This document shows, piece by piece, positions 1 through 8,849 of a stretch of DNA of 64,000 bases. Position 1 is the first letter of the stretch, and every line of letters begins with the position of its first letter. Source of the DNA: Phosphoribacter sp037046615 (GTDB lineage: Bacteria; Actinomycetota; Actinomycetes; Actinomycetales; Dermatophilaceae). Where the stretch lies: assembly GCA_037046615.1 (NCBI GenBank), contig JBAOHD010000015.1:1-64000 (forward strand), given 5' to 3'. The notes under the pieces were generated by a model, which saw only the letters and a list, made by a program, of their open reading frames with translations, was not told where the DNA came from and made no database searches. Made by a program: the position numbers and the translations under genes.

Positions 1-97
1 TTCTCAGACGATGACATCGACGGGATAGTGCTCATCTTGGATGATATTCGGCTGCGGGCGACTGAGAACGCCAAGACTGCGTCAAAGGAAGTTGCTT
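1..97 (+). CDS. possible 3' end of an upstream gene (partial)
   Basis: The first bases read in frame 1 as an acidic and hydrophobic stretch (SDDDIDGIVLILDDIRLRA) that looks coding. It has no stop before the strong start of the next gene, so either the genes overlap or the upstream gene ends after a frame change. No family is recognised. Confidence 0.2.
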
Positions 98-942
98 ATG
101 GCAACGCCCGAGTTCGTCAACTCTGCCTTGGTGAAGTTGGCACTAGACAGGATCGAAGGGTTCCCTTTCGAGCGCTTCGCTCACGACTTCCTAGCAGCGC
201 TCTTAGGACGAACTTTTGTACCGCTTGGAGGCGTCAAGGATGGTGGTGCCGACGCGTTTGACGAGTGCGTATGGGAGATCAGTGCGCGATCCGACTTCTA
301 CCAGGCGACAGTCGAGGAGGATGTTGAAGGGAAGGTTCGACGGACACATCGAAGGCTGGTGCAAGTTGGCAGGAATCCGGAGAGAATCTATCTCGTTACG
401 CCGAAAGCGGTCCGCAGCCCCGACCAACTTGAGCTGGCGCTGGAAGAAGAACTTGATTGCACCATCACCATCAGAGATGGCAATTACATTGCCGCGCACA
501 TCAATGACTCCCCTGAGACACGGGCCACGTTCTGGCAGCATCTTTACCCTCTCACTGACTATATCCGCGATCTAGCGCGGCCTTCCGTGGCGCCACCCTC
601 TTCCTACGTAGATAGACCTCACGTTTACACGTTCTTAGCTCAAGAAGCGTCTCGAAACGAGTCGAATTCCGTTCCCGCAGCCATGGTCGATGCGCTTATC
701 TTGTGGGCGCTGGAAGGAACCGATCCTGACGCTGGAATACTGCGTTCGCAGGCCGATATTAACGCGCGTATCAAGGATGAGGTCCCAGGCGTGAGTAGCC
801 TGGCGTCCACCCTGCTTGGTCAGCGCCTGCGTGATATGTCAAAGAAGACTTACAAGGGAGGTAGAGCGATCAAATGGCACCGCCAAGAGGACGCCTACTG
901 CCTACCCCATGAGACGAGACTGCGGCTTGAGGCGGACAAAGT

Positions 943-2420
943 GGCTCTTCGTACCTGAGGGTGGGGTGAGTACGACGCGCCGAGGGGCGGAGTGAGGAGG
1001 GGTGGGGGGTCGAGGTCCCTGAGGATCAGAGGACTTCCACATCTTCTGCGTCAAGGACCTCGACGATGCCCGAGCCTACGTTGAGCTGCCATGCCACTGG
1101 TGGCTACTGCGACCGTTGCGACCTTCTCGTTGGCTTGGATGGTCTGCACGTGGTCGGGGTCGATCGTGATGACGGTGGCGCGTTGACGGTGACGGTGGAG
1201 TCCTCGGGAGATGTGATGGGCTGCCCGACCTGCGGGGTGGTCGCGCACGGACATGGCCGTCGTGAGGTGCGCCTGGTCGACGCCCCGGCGTTCGGGAGAC
1301 CAGCGACGCTGGTGTGGCGCAAGCGACGCTGGGTATGCCCCGAGCCGGCTTGCCCGGTGAGGGTGTTCACCGAACAGGACGCGACGGTCGCCCGCCCGCG
1401 AGGCCTGTTGACGGTGCGGGCTTGTCGCTGGGCGATCAGTGAGCTGCGCCGTGAGCACGCATCGGTGCAAGGGCTGGCCCGGCGGCTCGGGACGACCTGG
1501 CGAACGGTATGGACCTCGATCCGTCCCCTGCTGGCTGCGGCGGACGCCGACCTGGCCCGGTTCGATGGGGTGAGCATCCTCGGGGTCGACGAACACCTGT
1601 GGCACCACGTCTCAACCCGGCCGATCGAGGATGGCGGGAGAGGCCCCAGAGAGCTGACCGGGATGGTCGACCTGAGCCGTGACCAGCATGGACGGGTCCG
1701 GGCAAGGTTGCTGGACTTGGTCCCCGGCCGCTCCGGTGAGACCTACAAGTCGTGGCTCACCGAGCGCGGTGAGGGATTCCGCAAACGGGTCCAGATCGCC
1801 ACCTTGGACCCGTTCCACGGGTACAAGAACGCCATCGATGACCAGCTCGATGATGCCCGCTCCGTGCTCGACGCCTTCCATGTGGTGAAGCTGGCCACAA
1901 AGGTCGTCGACGACGTTCGGCGCCGAGTGCAGCAGGACATCCACGGCCACCGCGGACGCAAGAACGACCCCCTCTACCGGATCCGAAACATCCTGCGCGC
2001 CGGGCAGGAGCGCCTCACCGACCGGCAACGAGCCCGACTCGAGTCAGCGTTCGCCGCCGACGAACGCCATGTCGAGGTCGAGGTTGCGTGGCTGTGCGCC
2101 CAGCAGGTCCGCTCCGCCTACCACCAAGACACCCACGCCGCCGGGAAGAAGCTCGCCGAGCAGATCGTCGCCACGTTCGCGACCTGCCCCATCCCCGAGG
2201 TAGCCCGCTTCGGCAAGACCCTCAAAACCTGGCGGACCGAGTTCTTTGGATACTTCGACACCAACGGTGCCAGCAACGGCGGCACAGAGGCCGTCAACGG
2301 CCTCATCGAGCTCCACCGCCGCATCGCCCGCGGCTTCCGCAACCGCGACAACTACCGCCTCAGAATGCTCCTCATCGCCGGCGGACTAGGCCTGTGACCC
2401 ACCATCAGGTACGAAGAGCC
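943..2420 (+). mobile_element. ISL3-family insertion sequence, complete
   Basis: It is 1478 bp long. The left end begins GGCTCTTCGTACCTGA at 943, and its reverse complement ends at 2420; the inverted repeats match over about 23 bp with one mismatch. It is flanked by a perfect 8-bp direct repeat GACAAAGT (935-942 and 2421-2428), the duplication length expected for ISL3. It carries one intact transposase gene and sits inside a nuclease gene. The perfect ends and duplications suggest recent insertion. Confidence 0.95.
1066..2397 (+). CDS. ISL3-family transposase
   Basis: DDE transposase of 443 residues, full length for the family. N-terminal paired cysteines (CDRCDLL, GCPTCG, then CPEPACP) form the usual zinc-binding region, followed by a helix-turn-helix around residues 125-150. 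Catalytic-core markers are GVDEHLWHH, ATLDPFHGYKNAID and the late TEAVNGLIELHRRIARG. The gene fills the element between its inverted repeats and appears intact, so the element may be active. Confidence 0.95.
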   Translation: MPEPTLSCHATGGYCDRCDLLVGLDGLHVVGVDRDDGGALTVTVESSGDVMGCPTCGVVAHGHGRREVRLVDAPAFGRPATLVWRKRRWVCPEPACPVRVFTEQDATVARPRGLLTVRACRWAISELRREHASVQGLARRLGTTWRTVWTSIRPLLAAADADLARFDGVSILGVDEHLWHHVSTRPIEDGGRGPRELTGMVDLSRDQHGRVRARLLDLVPGRSGETYKSWLTERGEGFRKRVQIATLDPFHGYKNAIDDQLDDARSVLDAFHVVKLATKVVDDVRRRVQQDIHGHRGRKNDPLYRIRNILRAGQERLTDRQRARLESAFAADERHVEVEVAWLCAQQVRSAYHQDTHAAGKKLAEQIVATFATCPIPEVARFGKTLKTWRTEFFGYFDTNGASNGGTEAVNGLIELHRRIARGFRNRDNYRLRMLLIAGGLGL

Positions 2421-3726
2421 GACAAAGTAGAAGACGAAACGCTTCGCCTCGAGTTCACGTCGAGTCTTGAACAGCGCTGCATTGAAGCAGGGGTGCAACG
2501 GGGCGACGTCTCCTTAGCTGGCGAACTGAGCGTAGCCGTTCTGCGTAGAATCTATGAGAAGGAAGGATTGGAGTTCTCAGCGTTCTTAGAGGGCCGATCT
2601 CCTGGCGAAGAGTACCCGACAGTGACGCACCTAATTCGGGAGGAGATGGTATCCCGCCACCTGCGTCGGACGCAGAAGGAGAGACTGGGGCCTCAAGTAC
2701 TCGACGTTATGCGCCGTGTGCTGTACACCCCCAACCGGAGCGAGTTGGCGTATCTTCAGCGGATAGCGCGCACATACGCGTTGCTGTTTTCGTTGGCTAG
2801 CCACCCAGAGGTTGCGAGCTTCTTTAACGATGCCGCAGCGCGGTTCTATCTCTACGTGGGATCAGACGTCTTGATTCGCGCCATGAGCGAGAACTTGCTG
2901 CCTGGCGCAGGCCAGGTCACCGGGGCCGCCCTGGAGGCAGCTGTTCAAGCGGGCTCCACTCTCATCCTCACGGAGCCCGTCCTTGAGGAGGTGATGGGAC
3001 ACCTTCGGGCTTGCGATCAAGAACACAAGCACAATTTCACGGTCACCGATGTTCTCCCACGCGAACTGGCGCGGGAGGCCCCTCACATCATGTTGCGGGC
3101 TTATCTTTACTCAAGGATCGATGCGGGCCCAACAGCGCCAAAGTCTTGGGAGGGGTTTGTCCACAGGATGGTCGACTATGAAGACCTTTATCGACAGTCT
3201 GGGGTTGACTCCCTTGCGGCCTATCTCAAGAGCAAGTTTGGCTTGACCTACGTTTCGCGAGAGGAGTTGGAGCAGCTCACGATGCCCGAGGGAAGTGGCC
3301 CTCTTGGCCATGGACCTCGGCGATTCAAAGCGTCATCAGGCGCTAGCGGATAATGACGCGTTGCTCTGCATGGCAGTCGACGGCCGAAGGGAAGCCGAAC
3401 GCGAGGGAAAGAGCGCTAGCGAGTTCGGACTGGAAACCTGGTGGCTCACTTGGGAAAGGTCGATTCTTGCACTCACTAGAGAGCTCGTCGAGCGTAGAGG
3501 TGCTCGCTACATGATGCGACCCGAGCTCCTCTTGAGGTTCATTGGGCTGTCGCCGAACCGTCAAGAAGTACGAGATACGCATCAGTCTGTGTTCGCGTCG
3601 GTGCTCGGTTTCTCGCTTGGGCGGCGAGTCTCATCGGAAGCATTTCATGGTTTAATGGCTCAATTCAATGAAGCTGAACTTCTCGAGCCCGCGCGCCGCG
3701 CAACAGGTGTGCGGCAAACTGGTTGA

Positions 3727-3932
3727 TTCCTTGAAGGGCGATATGTCGCGACAGTACGGCTTGGACATGGGAGGACAGCCAATCAAGCACGAACCAAATT
3801 TGAGGCTCCTGATCGGTCACTTCGCGCCGACGAGCCAGTGTGCGTGCCAAGGTACCTGATGGATGCGTGCCGGGTAGACCGCGCTCGAGGCGACGGCGCA
3901 GGTCAGCCGACTTTCGTTGACCAGCCACGGTT
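3727..3932 (+). other. short stretch without a clear gene
   Basis: After the stop at 3726, frame 2 stays open to about 3859 with a plausible reading (LVDSLKGDMSRQYG). This may be the displaced end of the PIN gene. Nothing else is supported. Confidence 0.3.
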
Positions 3933-3953
3933 GGGTAGTTCCCTGAACTACCC
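3933..3953. repeat. perfect 9-bp inverted repeat at the edge of a mobile region
   Basis: GGGTAGTTC, a 3-nt spacer, then GAACTACCC. The word GGGAACTACCC recurs at 15,957-15,967, just outside the IS481 element, with GGTCAACGA nearby at both places. It could be an element end or a regulatory palindrome. Confidence 0.6.
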
Positions 3954-3966
3954 GTTTCGGTTTCCC

Positions 3967-4003
3967 GAAACTCCCGGCCGGAGGTGATCCGGTCGGGAGT
4001 TTC
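3967..4003. terminator. hairpin, probable terminator of the minus-strand transposase
   Basis: The arms GAAACTCCCGGCCGG (3967-3981) and CCGGTCGGGAGTTTC (3989-4003) pair at 14 of 15 positions around a 7-nt loop. It lies just beyond the apparent 3' end of the minus-strand transposase remnant. There is no U-tract, as is common in high-GC genomes. Confidence 0.5.
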
Positions 4004-4009
4004 GTCGTT

Positions 4010-5785
4010 GTGGGGGTGGTGCCGACCGCCTGCGTCTCCGCTGACACCCATTTCGTATGCCGTGGGCCCGGTTTCGGCGTCCCGTGGCTGTTTTCGGGCA
4101 GGCTCGCGCCGACGTCGTGCGGGGTGAGTGGCCCGGGCCGGGACGGGTCAGTCGGTCTGGCGCTTGCGCCGTGCCGCGGGTGCGGGTGGCCTTCTCCAGG
4201 GGCCGGTCGTCGACGGGTTCCGCCGAGGTGTGCCTGCCACGGTTCGGGCAGGCCGCGTCTGGTGTGCCAGGCGTGCAGGCTGACGAGGTTGTGCCCGATG
4301 AGGGTGACCGCCATGAGCAGGCCGGTCGCCACCAGGCCGGTCATCCGGAAGAACCCGCGGTTGAGGTTGAGGGACTGGTATCGGACGGCTCCGAAGAAGC
4401 CTTCGATGCGGCTGCGGCGGTTGTACGACTTCGCCCAGCGGGTGCTCTGCCAGGGGAGGGGTTGCCGGTCGCGCTCGTGGTCGGTGTCCTTGACGGTGAC
4501 GGTCCTTGCCGCATCCGCACGGCTCGCCCTTGACGCAGGTGGTGGTGGGGATGCGTGTGCGGCTCACGCATCGAGGCCGGGGTGTTGGGGCAGCGCACTC
4601 GGAAGGGATGCCCATCGACGGCCGGTCCGCGGAAGCGTTGAGTGCCGCGCCTCTTGTTGTGCTTGCCGTGGGCGACGAAGCGGTAGGGCTCGCGCGCGTC
4701 GAACACGTCCCGTAGGTGAGCCTTCTCGGCGTCGGTCATCAGTGAGCGTGGGTGGCTCGAGCTCCCGGAGGCGTTCGGGGATGCATGCGGTGTACAGGTG
4801 CCCGTCGAGCCAGATCGTGCCCGGGATCGGGCCGGGTCGCTGACCGCGCTGGGTCTTGTGCAGGTCCATCGTGACCTGGACCTGCCGGTCGCGGAGTGGG
4901 CCGGCGAGCTTCTCGCCCTTGGCTGTGGTGTAGCCGCGGTCCAGCAGGCCCTCTCGAATGTCCGGCAGAGCAGTCGAAGATGCCCAGCACGGCCGATGTC
5001 CGATCGCGGACGCCCGGGCGCAGTGCGAGACCTGCGGCCAGCTGGGGAAGCGGTGCTTCGCCGACGCCCGGGACGTAGGTGGCCACGTGTGCCTCGTAGC
5101 CGAGGAAGTGCTCGGTTGGGCGACGGTCGGTCGCGGTGCGGTGGCCCCAGCGGGCGTCGTGGTCGGCTGACCAGAAGGCGCGGCCCTCGGAGTCCAGGCG
5201 CTTCTTGTGGGGCCGGGTGTGGCTCTCGACGTCGGTGCCGTCGACAGCCACCGTGGTGCTGCGCTCGTACCCCGGAGGGAGGCTGGCTTGGATGAGCCGT
5301 GTGAGGAACTCCTCCAGAGTCAGGGAGAGGTGGGGGCAGTCCGTCGGGCAGGGTGCGAGTTCGCCGGTGTTCGTATCGACTTCCAGCTCGTGGTCGTGGT
5401 CGATCAGGGTGCCCGATGAGACGACCCGCAGGACGGCACGCCAGCTGGAGCGGATGCGCTTGTACTTCGGGGTGACGCCCACCGGGAATCCCAGCGTCGC
5501 GAGCTGATTCGGCGTCAGCACCCGAAGCGTTCGCCATAGGCCAGCCATGGTCATCGTGTGCGGTTGCCCGGAGGCGTGAAGGACGAATCCGGCGATGACG
5601 GCGTCGAGGGGTATGAGGCGTGGGCGTCCCGTGCGATGCTCCGCCGCGGCCGCGATCTGGGTGACGATGTCGCTGTCGGCAACGGCGCGGGCGCGGTTGA
5701 TCCGCTGCTCGATCATCATCGGGTTGGCTGGTGTCGCGTCCTGACTCACCCGCATTCGCACCATGGGCCTGCGCCGGCGCGTCAC
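4010..5785 (-). pseudogene. DDE-type (IS4/IS1182-like) transposase, frameshifted
   Basis: The start at 5785 overlaps the stop of the recombinase gene by 4 bp, implying translational coupling. The first frame gives a long N-terminal part with TTVAVDGTDVESHT (first catalytic Asp) and EHFLGYEAHVATYVPGV. After about 4990 the coding signal moves to other frames: MDLHKTQRGQRPGPIPGT, then PYRFVAHGKHNKRRGTQRF, then NRRSRIEGFFGAVRYQSLN (family E region) and MTGLVATGLLMAVTLIGHN. At least three frame changes therefore interrupt it. Its 3' end is not sharply defined; 4010 is an estimate. The exact family is uncertain. Confidence 0.65.
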
Positions 5786-6748
5786 TTGCGGACCGCCTTG
5801 GGAAGGAGCTCACTCCACTCGGTTGATGGCGCGAACGGGGCGAGGTAGCCGAGCATCTTCCAGGACGAGACTCCGGCGAGCTGCATGATGTCGTTCAGCG
5901 GCACGCCGGCGCGTAGGTGAGCCAGTGCCCAGGTGGCTCGCAGTCGGTGGGTGCGCAGTGGCGGACAGTCCACTGGGAGTTCCGCGCGCTGCAGCAGATG
6001 CGACAGCCGAGACCGATCCCAGCGCGGGGCAACGAATCCGAGGATCGTCGACCCCGGATCGCTGGCCACGATCTCGCTGATGACCTGGTCATGCGGTGCC
6101 GTGACCGGGCACGGTCCGGGCGTGCTCACCGGGGATCCGCACGCAAACGTAGCCCTCGTCGACGACGACGTCCCCGGTGGTCAATGCCCAAGCCTCGTTC
6201 GGGTAGACCCCAACCCCCAGGCCGAGCGCGAGCAGAGCCTGCAGTCGGCGCGCTTGGACGGGCGTGCGCTGTTGCAGGCTCACCTCGAGCAGGCGTGCGA
6301 CCTCGTCGTCGGTGTAGGGCACGATCGAGTAGCCGCCCCGCATCCGTGGCGGCTCGGGCTCCCACGGGGCCTTGCGGGTCAGGGAGCGGCTGAAACGACG
6401 CAGGTCGGCCCGCCGGGTCGCGCGCGACGGTTCACTCAGGTGGGCTGCACCGACGGCGATGTAGCGGTCGATGACATCGGGCGTAAAGATCCGTTCCCGC
6501 TCCAACGGCAGACCGTCACGGTGGGCCCAGGAGACGACCTGCGACAACGTGCGCATTACCTCGACCGCCCGGCGGTCGTCCTTGGGGTGCAAGTCGTGCG
6601 CCAAGTCGCGGGTGAAGCTGGCGATCGGCTCCCAATCCTCGGGGCGCAGGGCCTTGGGGACATACGAGTCGACGCTGCGACGCGCCACGTCGCCGGCGTG
6701 GTTGACGCAACGAGTTCTGGAAGTGCAGTCTGGGCATGCTGAAGACAT
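5782..6748 (-). pseudogene. tyrosine recombinase-like protein, one frameshift
   Basis: The ATG at 6748 opens a frame with an N-terminal SAM-like helical region and LLALGLGVGVYPNEAWAL, corresponding to recombinase box I. Near 6090-6120 the frame changes (GEHARTVP, then TAPHDQV) and continues to 5782 with HRLRATWALAHLRAGVPLND, which matches the HxxR box II, and a terminal GYL tyrosine. The box I arginine expected before the E is not evident (YPNE), and the second histidine is replaced (AGVSS), so catalysis by the classical mechanism is doubtful. It is coupled to the transposase downstream. Confidence 0.65.
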
Positions 6749-6880
6749 AGAAGTACCCCCTCAGGGTGCTCGCGCAAGTGTCAGAAGTGCAGCGGGGTCA
6801 CAGCCCGCTGAAGCGAAGCGACGAGGTCCAGAGAGCCAACTCTGGGCCTTTCGCATGTCGGCGCCCAGCGCCGAGCCACG

Positions 6881-7135
6881 TCAGTCCATCCGGCCTCCGC
6901 CGTGGTGATCCAGTGCCTGGGCCAAGAGGTCGGAGGCGGTTCGACTCACCGGCTGGTGGTGGTCCCGCGCGCGGGCGAACAGTTGCGCGGCGAGGGTGGC
7001 CGGCATCCGGATCTCGACTCGCACGAGTTCGTCGGGTCGGTAGGTGCGGTCGCGGCGTGAGCGGCCTGCCGGAGCGTGCGGCATCCACTCTGATGGTTTG
7101 CGAGTTGACGTCCATTGATCCTCCAGCCGGGCCAC
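6881..7135 (-). CDS. ribbon-helix-helix (CopG-like) small protein
   Basis: 84 residues. The stretch ELVRVEIRMPATLAAQLFARA followed by RTASDLLAQALD fits the strand-helix-helix pattern of RHH DNA-binding proteins. It is first in the minus-strand set RHH, recombinase, transposase, with a 130-bp gap to the recombinase. A role as repressor of the element, perhaps acting on the palindrome at 7425-7467, is inferred from position only. Confidence 0.6.
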   Translation of the reverse strand: MARLEDQWTSTRKPSEWMPHAPAGRSRRDRTYRPDELVRVEIRMPATLAAQLFARARDHHQPVSRTASDLLAQALDHHGGGRMD

Positions 7136-7424
7136 CGAATGTTGTGCCTTACGTTCACTCGGGGCGGCTGGTCAGACCGCTGCTTGGCTTGCTCAAGCGG
7201 ACGTCACCGGACGAGGAGGTCCGCGACTGGTCCCCGCACTGGGTACGGGCAACGTGCTTCGAGGCTACCGGTGCCCAGGACCGTTCCGGAATGCGAATCG
7301 CCGACGACGAGTCGGCCCGCTGTCTACACTGACCCTGAGCCCACCCTTGCGAGGGACCGGGAAGTGAGGCTCGGGATCTCCTGCCGGACGACAGGGCCCG
7401 AGCCTCGCGCACGAGATCTTACGA

Positions 7425-7467
7425 ATGTCTAACGCCTCTTATCGAAAACGTAAGAGGGGGTAGACAT
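7425..7467. repeat. 17-bp imperfect palindrome, possible operator or recombination core
   Basis: The arms 7425-7441 (ATGTCTAACGCCTCTTA) and 7451-7467 match at 15 of 17 positions around a 9-nt AT-rich centre. It lies about 290 bp upstream of the RHH gene. Two inverted arms around a short centre is the layout of a tyrosine-recombinase core site, but an RHH operator is equally possible. The rest of 7136-7816 shows nothing else convincing. Confidence 0.5.
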
Positions 7468-7816
7468 GCATAACTGGGTCCGGGGCACCCCTGGCACCTT
7501 GCCTCATCCTTGACCGCGCGTCCGCCAAATTGCACATTCGACCCCGCATCGTCAGCGATTATCACGAGCTGAGGATCGCCTAGCGCGGTCGGCGTCAGAA
7601 GTTCGGCGGCCCGGGTCCCTGCGAGCCACTAACCTGCGAGGGTGACCAATACCGTCGTGACCGCCCTCCGCGCTGGCGAAGTCAGGTGCCAGACAGTAGG
7701 CCGGGTGGACGCGCCGGGCCCGCGCCAGTCTGCCGGTGTGGGGGAGTGGCGGGATGCTGCTGCGGGGCCGGTCGCGGACGTGTGCCGTGACGAGGTCGGA
7801 CGAGGGGCGTGAGCGC

Positions 7817-8734
7817 ATGGGGCTTCGCGACTGGCTACGTCGAGCCTCTGGGGCAACGTCAGAGCTCCTTGGACGTGACGGTCCACCACAGGCGGCGTCG
7901 GCCGACGTCTCGCCAGTCCCTGATGAAGTAGCTCTCACGACGTCGATCCAGATTGGCCCCTACTGGGGGGCGGATGATCCTGTGAAGATGGTCGGCACGA
8001 CCACGGAAGCGGCAGACGAGTGCCGCCACATGTTCGCGTTCAAGGGACTTCCCGACGGCGGCCACTTCGAAGCTCACGCCACACTCGTCGCGATGGGCGC
8101 GGAGGGCCGCGGAGACCCCGTCGTGGCCGTGCACGTCGAAGGCGCCCGAATCGGGTTTCTCCCCAGGTACCTCGCAGCGCAGGTCAACCCCGGAAACGGG
8201 TCCTTGACGGGTTCGGTCGCACAGGTGCAGATGTGGGGTGCCCGCGTTGGTGACGGCATGCGCGTCGTCGGCTGGGTCGCCCCCGGCACAGGCCCGATCG
8301 CGTGGCCGCACAATGCCGCGAATCCGGCGGCAGTCACGGTCGAGGAAGAACGCGTCGAGGCCCACACGTCAACGACGAGTATGGTCCGAGACGCATTGGA
8401 GGGGGACGACCCCATACGTGCGGAACAGTTCCAACGCGGCCTTGTCGATGGGACGCACTACCTGGAGACGATCGAGCCTATTAGGCAACTCAAGCGCGAA
8501 GGGAGGCTCGACGAGGCTCTTGCGCTGTGCTACCAGGCCATCGCGGGAGCCGAGGCTGACCGGGACGGTCGGGAGCCCGCGCCGTGGTACACCCAGCAGG
8601 CCGCGATCATCCACCGTAAGCGCGGAGAGCGCGATGAGGAGGTCGCAGTGCTACGCCGGTGGCTCGAGGCCTGCCCGCCGGCCCGGCGAGCGGGCTCAAA
8701 GATCCAAGAGCGGCTCGACAGGATGACCAACTGA
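7817..8734 (+). CDS. HIRAN-like domain protein with TPR-like C-terminus
   Basis: The ATG at 7817 follows GAGGGG. The 305-residue product has a low-complexity N-terminus, then a central segment (residues about 75-165) with EAHATLVAMG, VVAVHVEGARIGFLPRYLA and VVGWV. This is the pattern of HIRAN domains, which bind DNA ends or stalled forks and accompany nucleases and helicases. Residues about 215-300 look like paired helices (YLETIEPIRQLKREGRLDEALALCYQAI, HRKRGERDEEVAVLRRWLEAC). It lies 115 bp upstream of an Mrr-like gene and may belong to the same defence unit. The assignment rests on pattern only. Confidence 0.55.
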   Translation: MGLRDWLRRASGATSELLGRDGPPQAASADVSPVPDEVALTTSIQIGPYWGADDPVKMVGTTTEAADECRHMFAFKGLPDGGHFEAHATLVAMGAEGRGDPVVAVHVEGARIGFLPRYLAAQVNPGNGSLTGSVAQVQMWGARVGDGMRVVGWVAPGTGPIAWPHNAANPAAVTVEEERVEAHTSTTSMVRDALEGDDPIRAEQFQRGLVDGTHYLETIEPIRQLKREGRLDEALALCYQAIAGAEADRDGREPAPWYTQQAAIIHRKRGERDEEVAVLRRWLEACPPARRAGSKIQERLDRMTN

Positions 8735-8849
8735 CTGGCCGGGCCCCAAACAGACGACGTCCAACTCGACCGGCGCCCCCACATTGGCGCCGTACAAAAT
8801 CCGCCTCAATCTCCAATTGGGTTCGGGGCATTGGAAGGGTGAGGGAGAA

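Larger units (their letters stand above)
98..3726 (+). pseudogene. predicted PDDEXK plus PIN-domain nuclease gene, split by an ISL3 element and frameshifted
   Basis: The ATG at 98 follows AAGGAA with 7-nt spacing. The N-terminal part resembles restriction-endonuclease-fold domains: KDGGADAF followed by a strand with YQATVEED and a lysine. Removing the element 943-2420 and one 8-bp duplication rejoins codon D-K-V to E-D-E-T in frame, giving a 589-residue reading frame to the stop at 3351. The second half has PIN-like features: SDVLIRAMSE (first acidic residue) and TEPVLEEV. A further frame change near 3280-3300 moves the rest (LADNDALL, then RPELLLRFIG) into another frame that runs to 3726; a third lesion near 3690 is possible because 3668-3859 continues plausibly. 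The intact protein would have been about 715 residues. Nuclease pairs like this are typical of anti-phage or RNA-degrading systems, but the function is inferred and the gene is broken here. Confidence 0.7.
3933..7467 (-). mobile_element. candidate element: RHH regulator, tyrosine recombinase and DDE transposase
   Basis: Three minus-strand genes lie in order, the last two overlapping by 4 bp, bounded by an inverted repeat at 3933-3953 and an imperfect palindrome at 7425-7467. No clear matching terminal repeats or target duplication were found, so the limits are tentative. Codon use lacks the GTATGCCG motif seen elsewhere, apart from one copy at about 4053. Confidence 0.4.

Noticed and set aside
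4341..5813. 490-codon minus-strand frame in the transposase region
   Set aside because: Mostly Arg/Pro/Ser-rich shadow; only its segment near 4,590-4,740 carries true transposase sequence.
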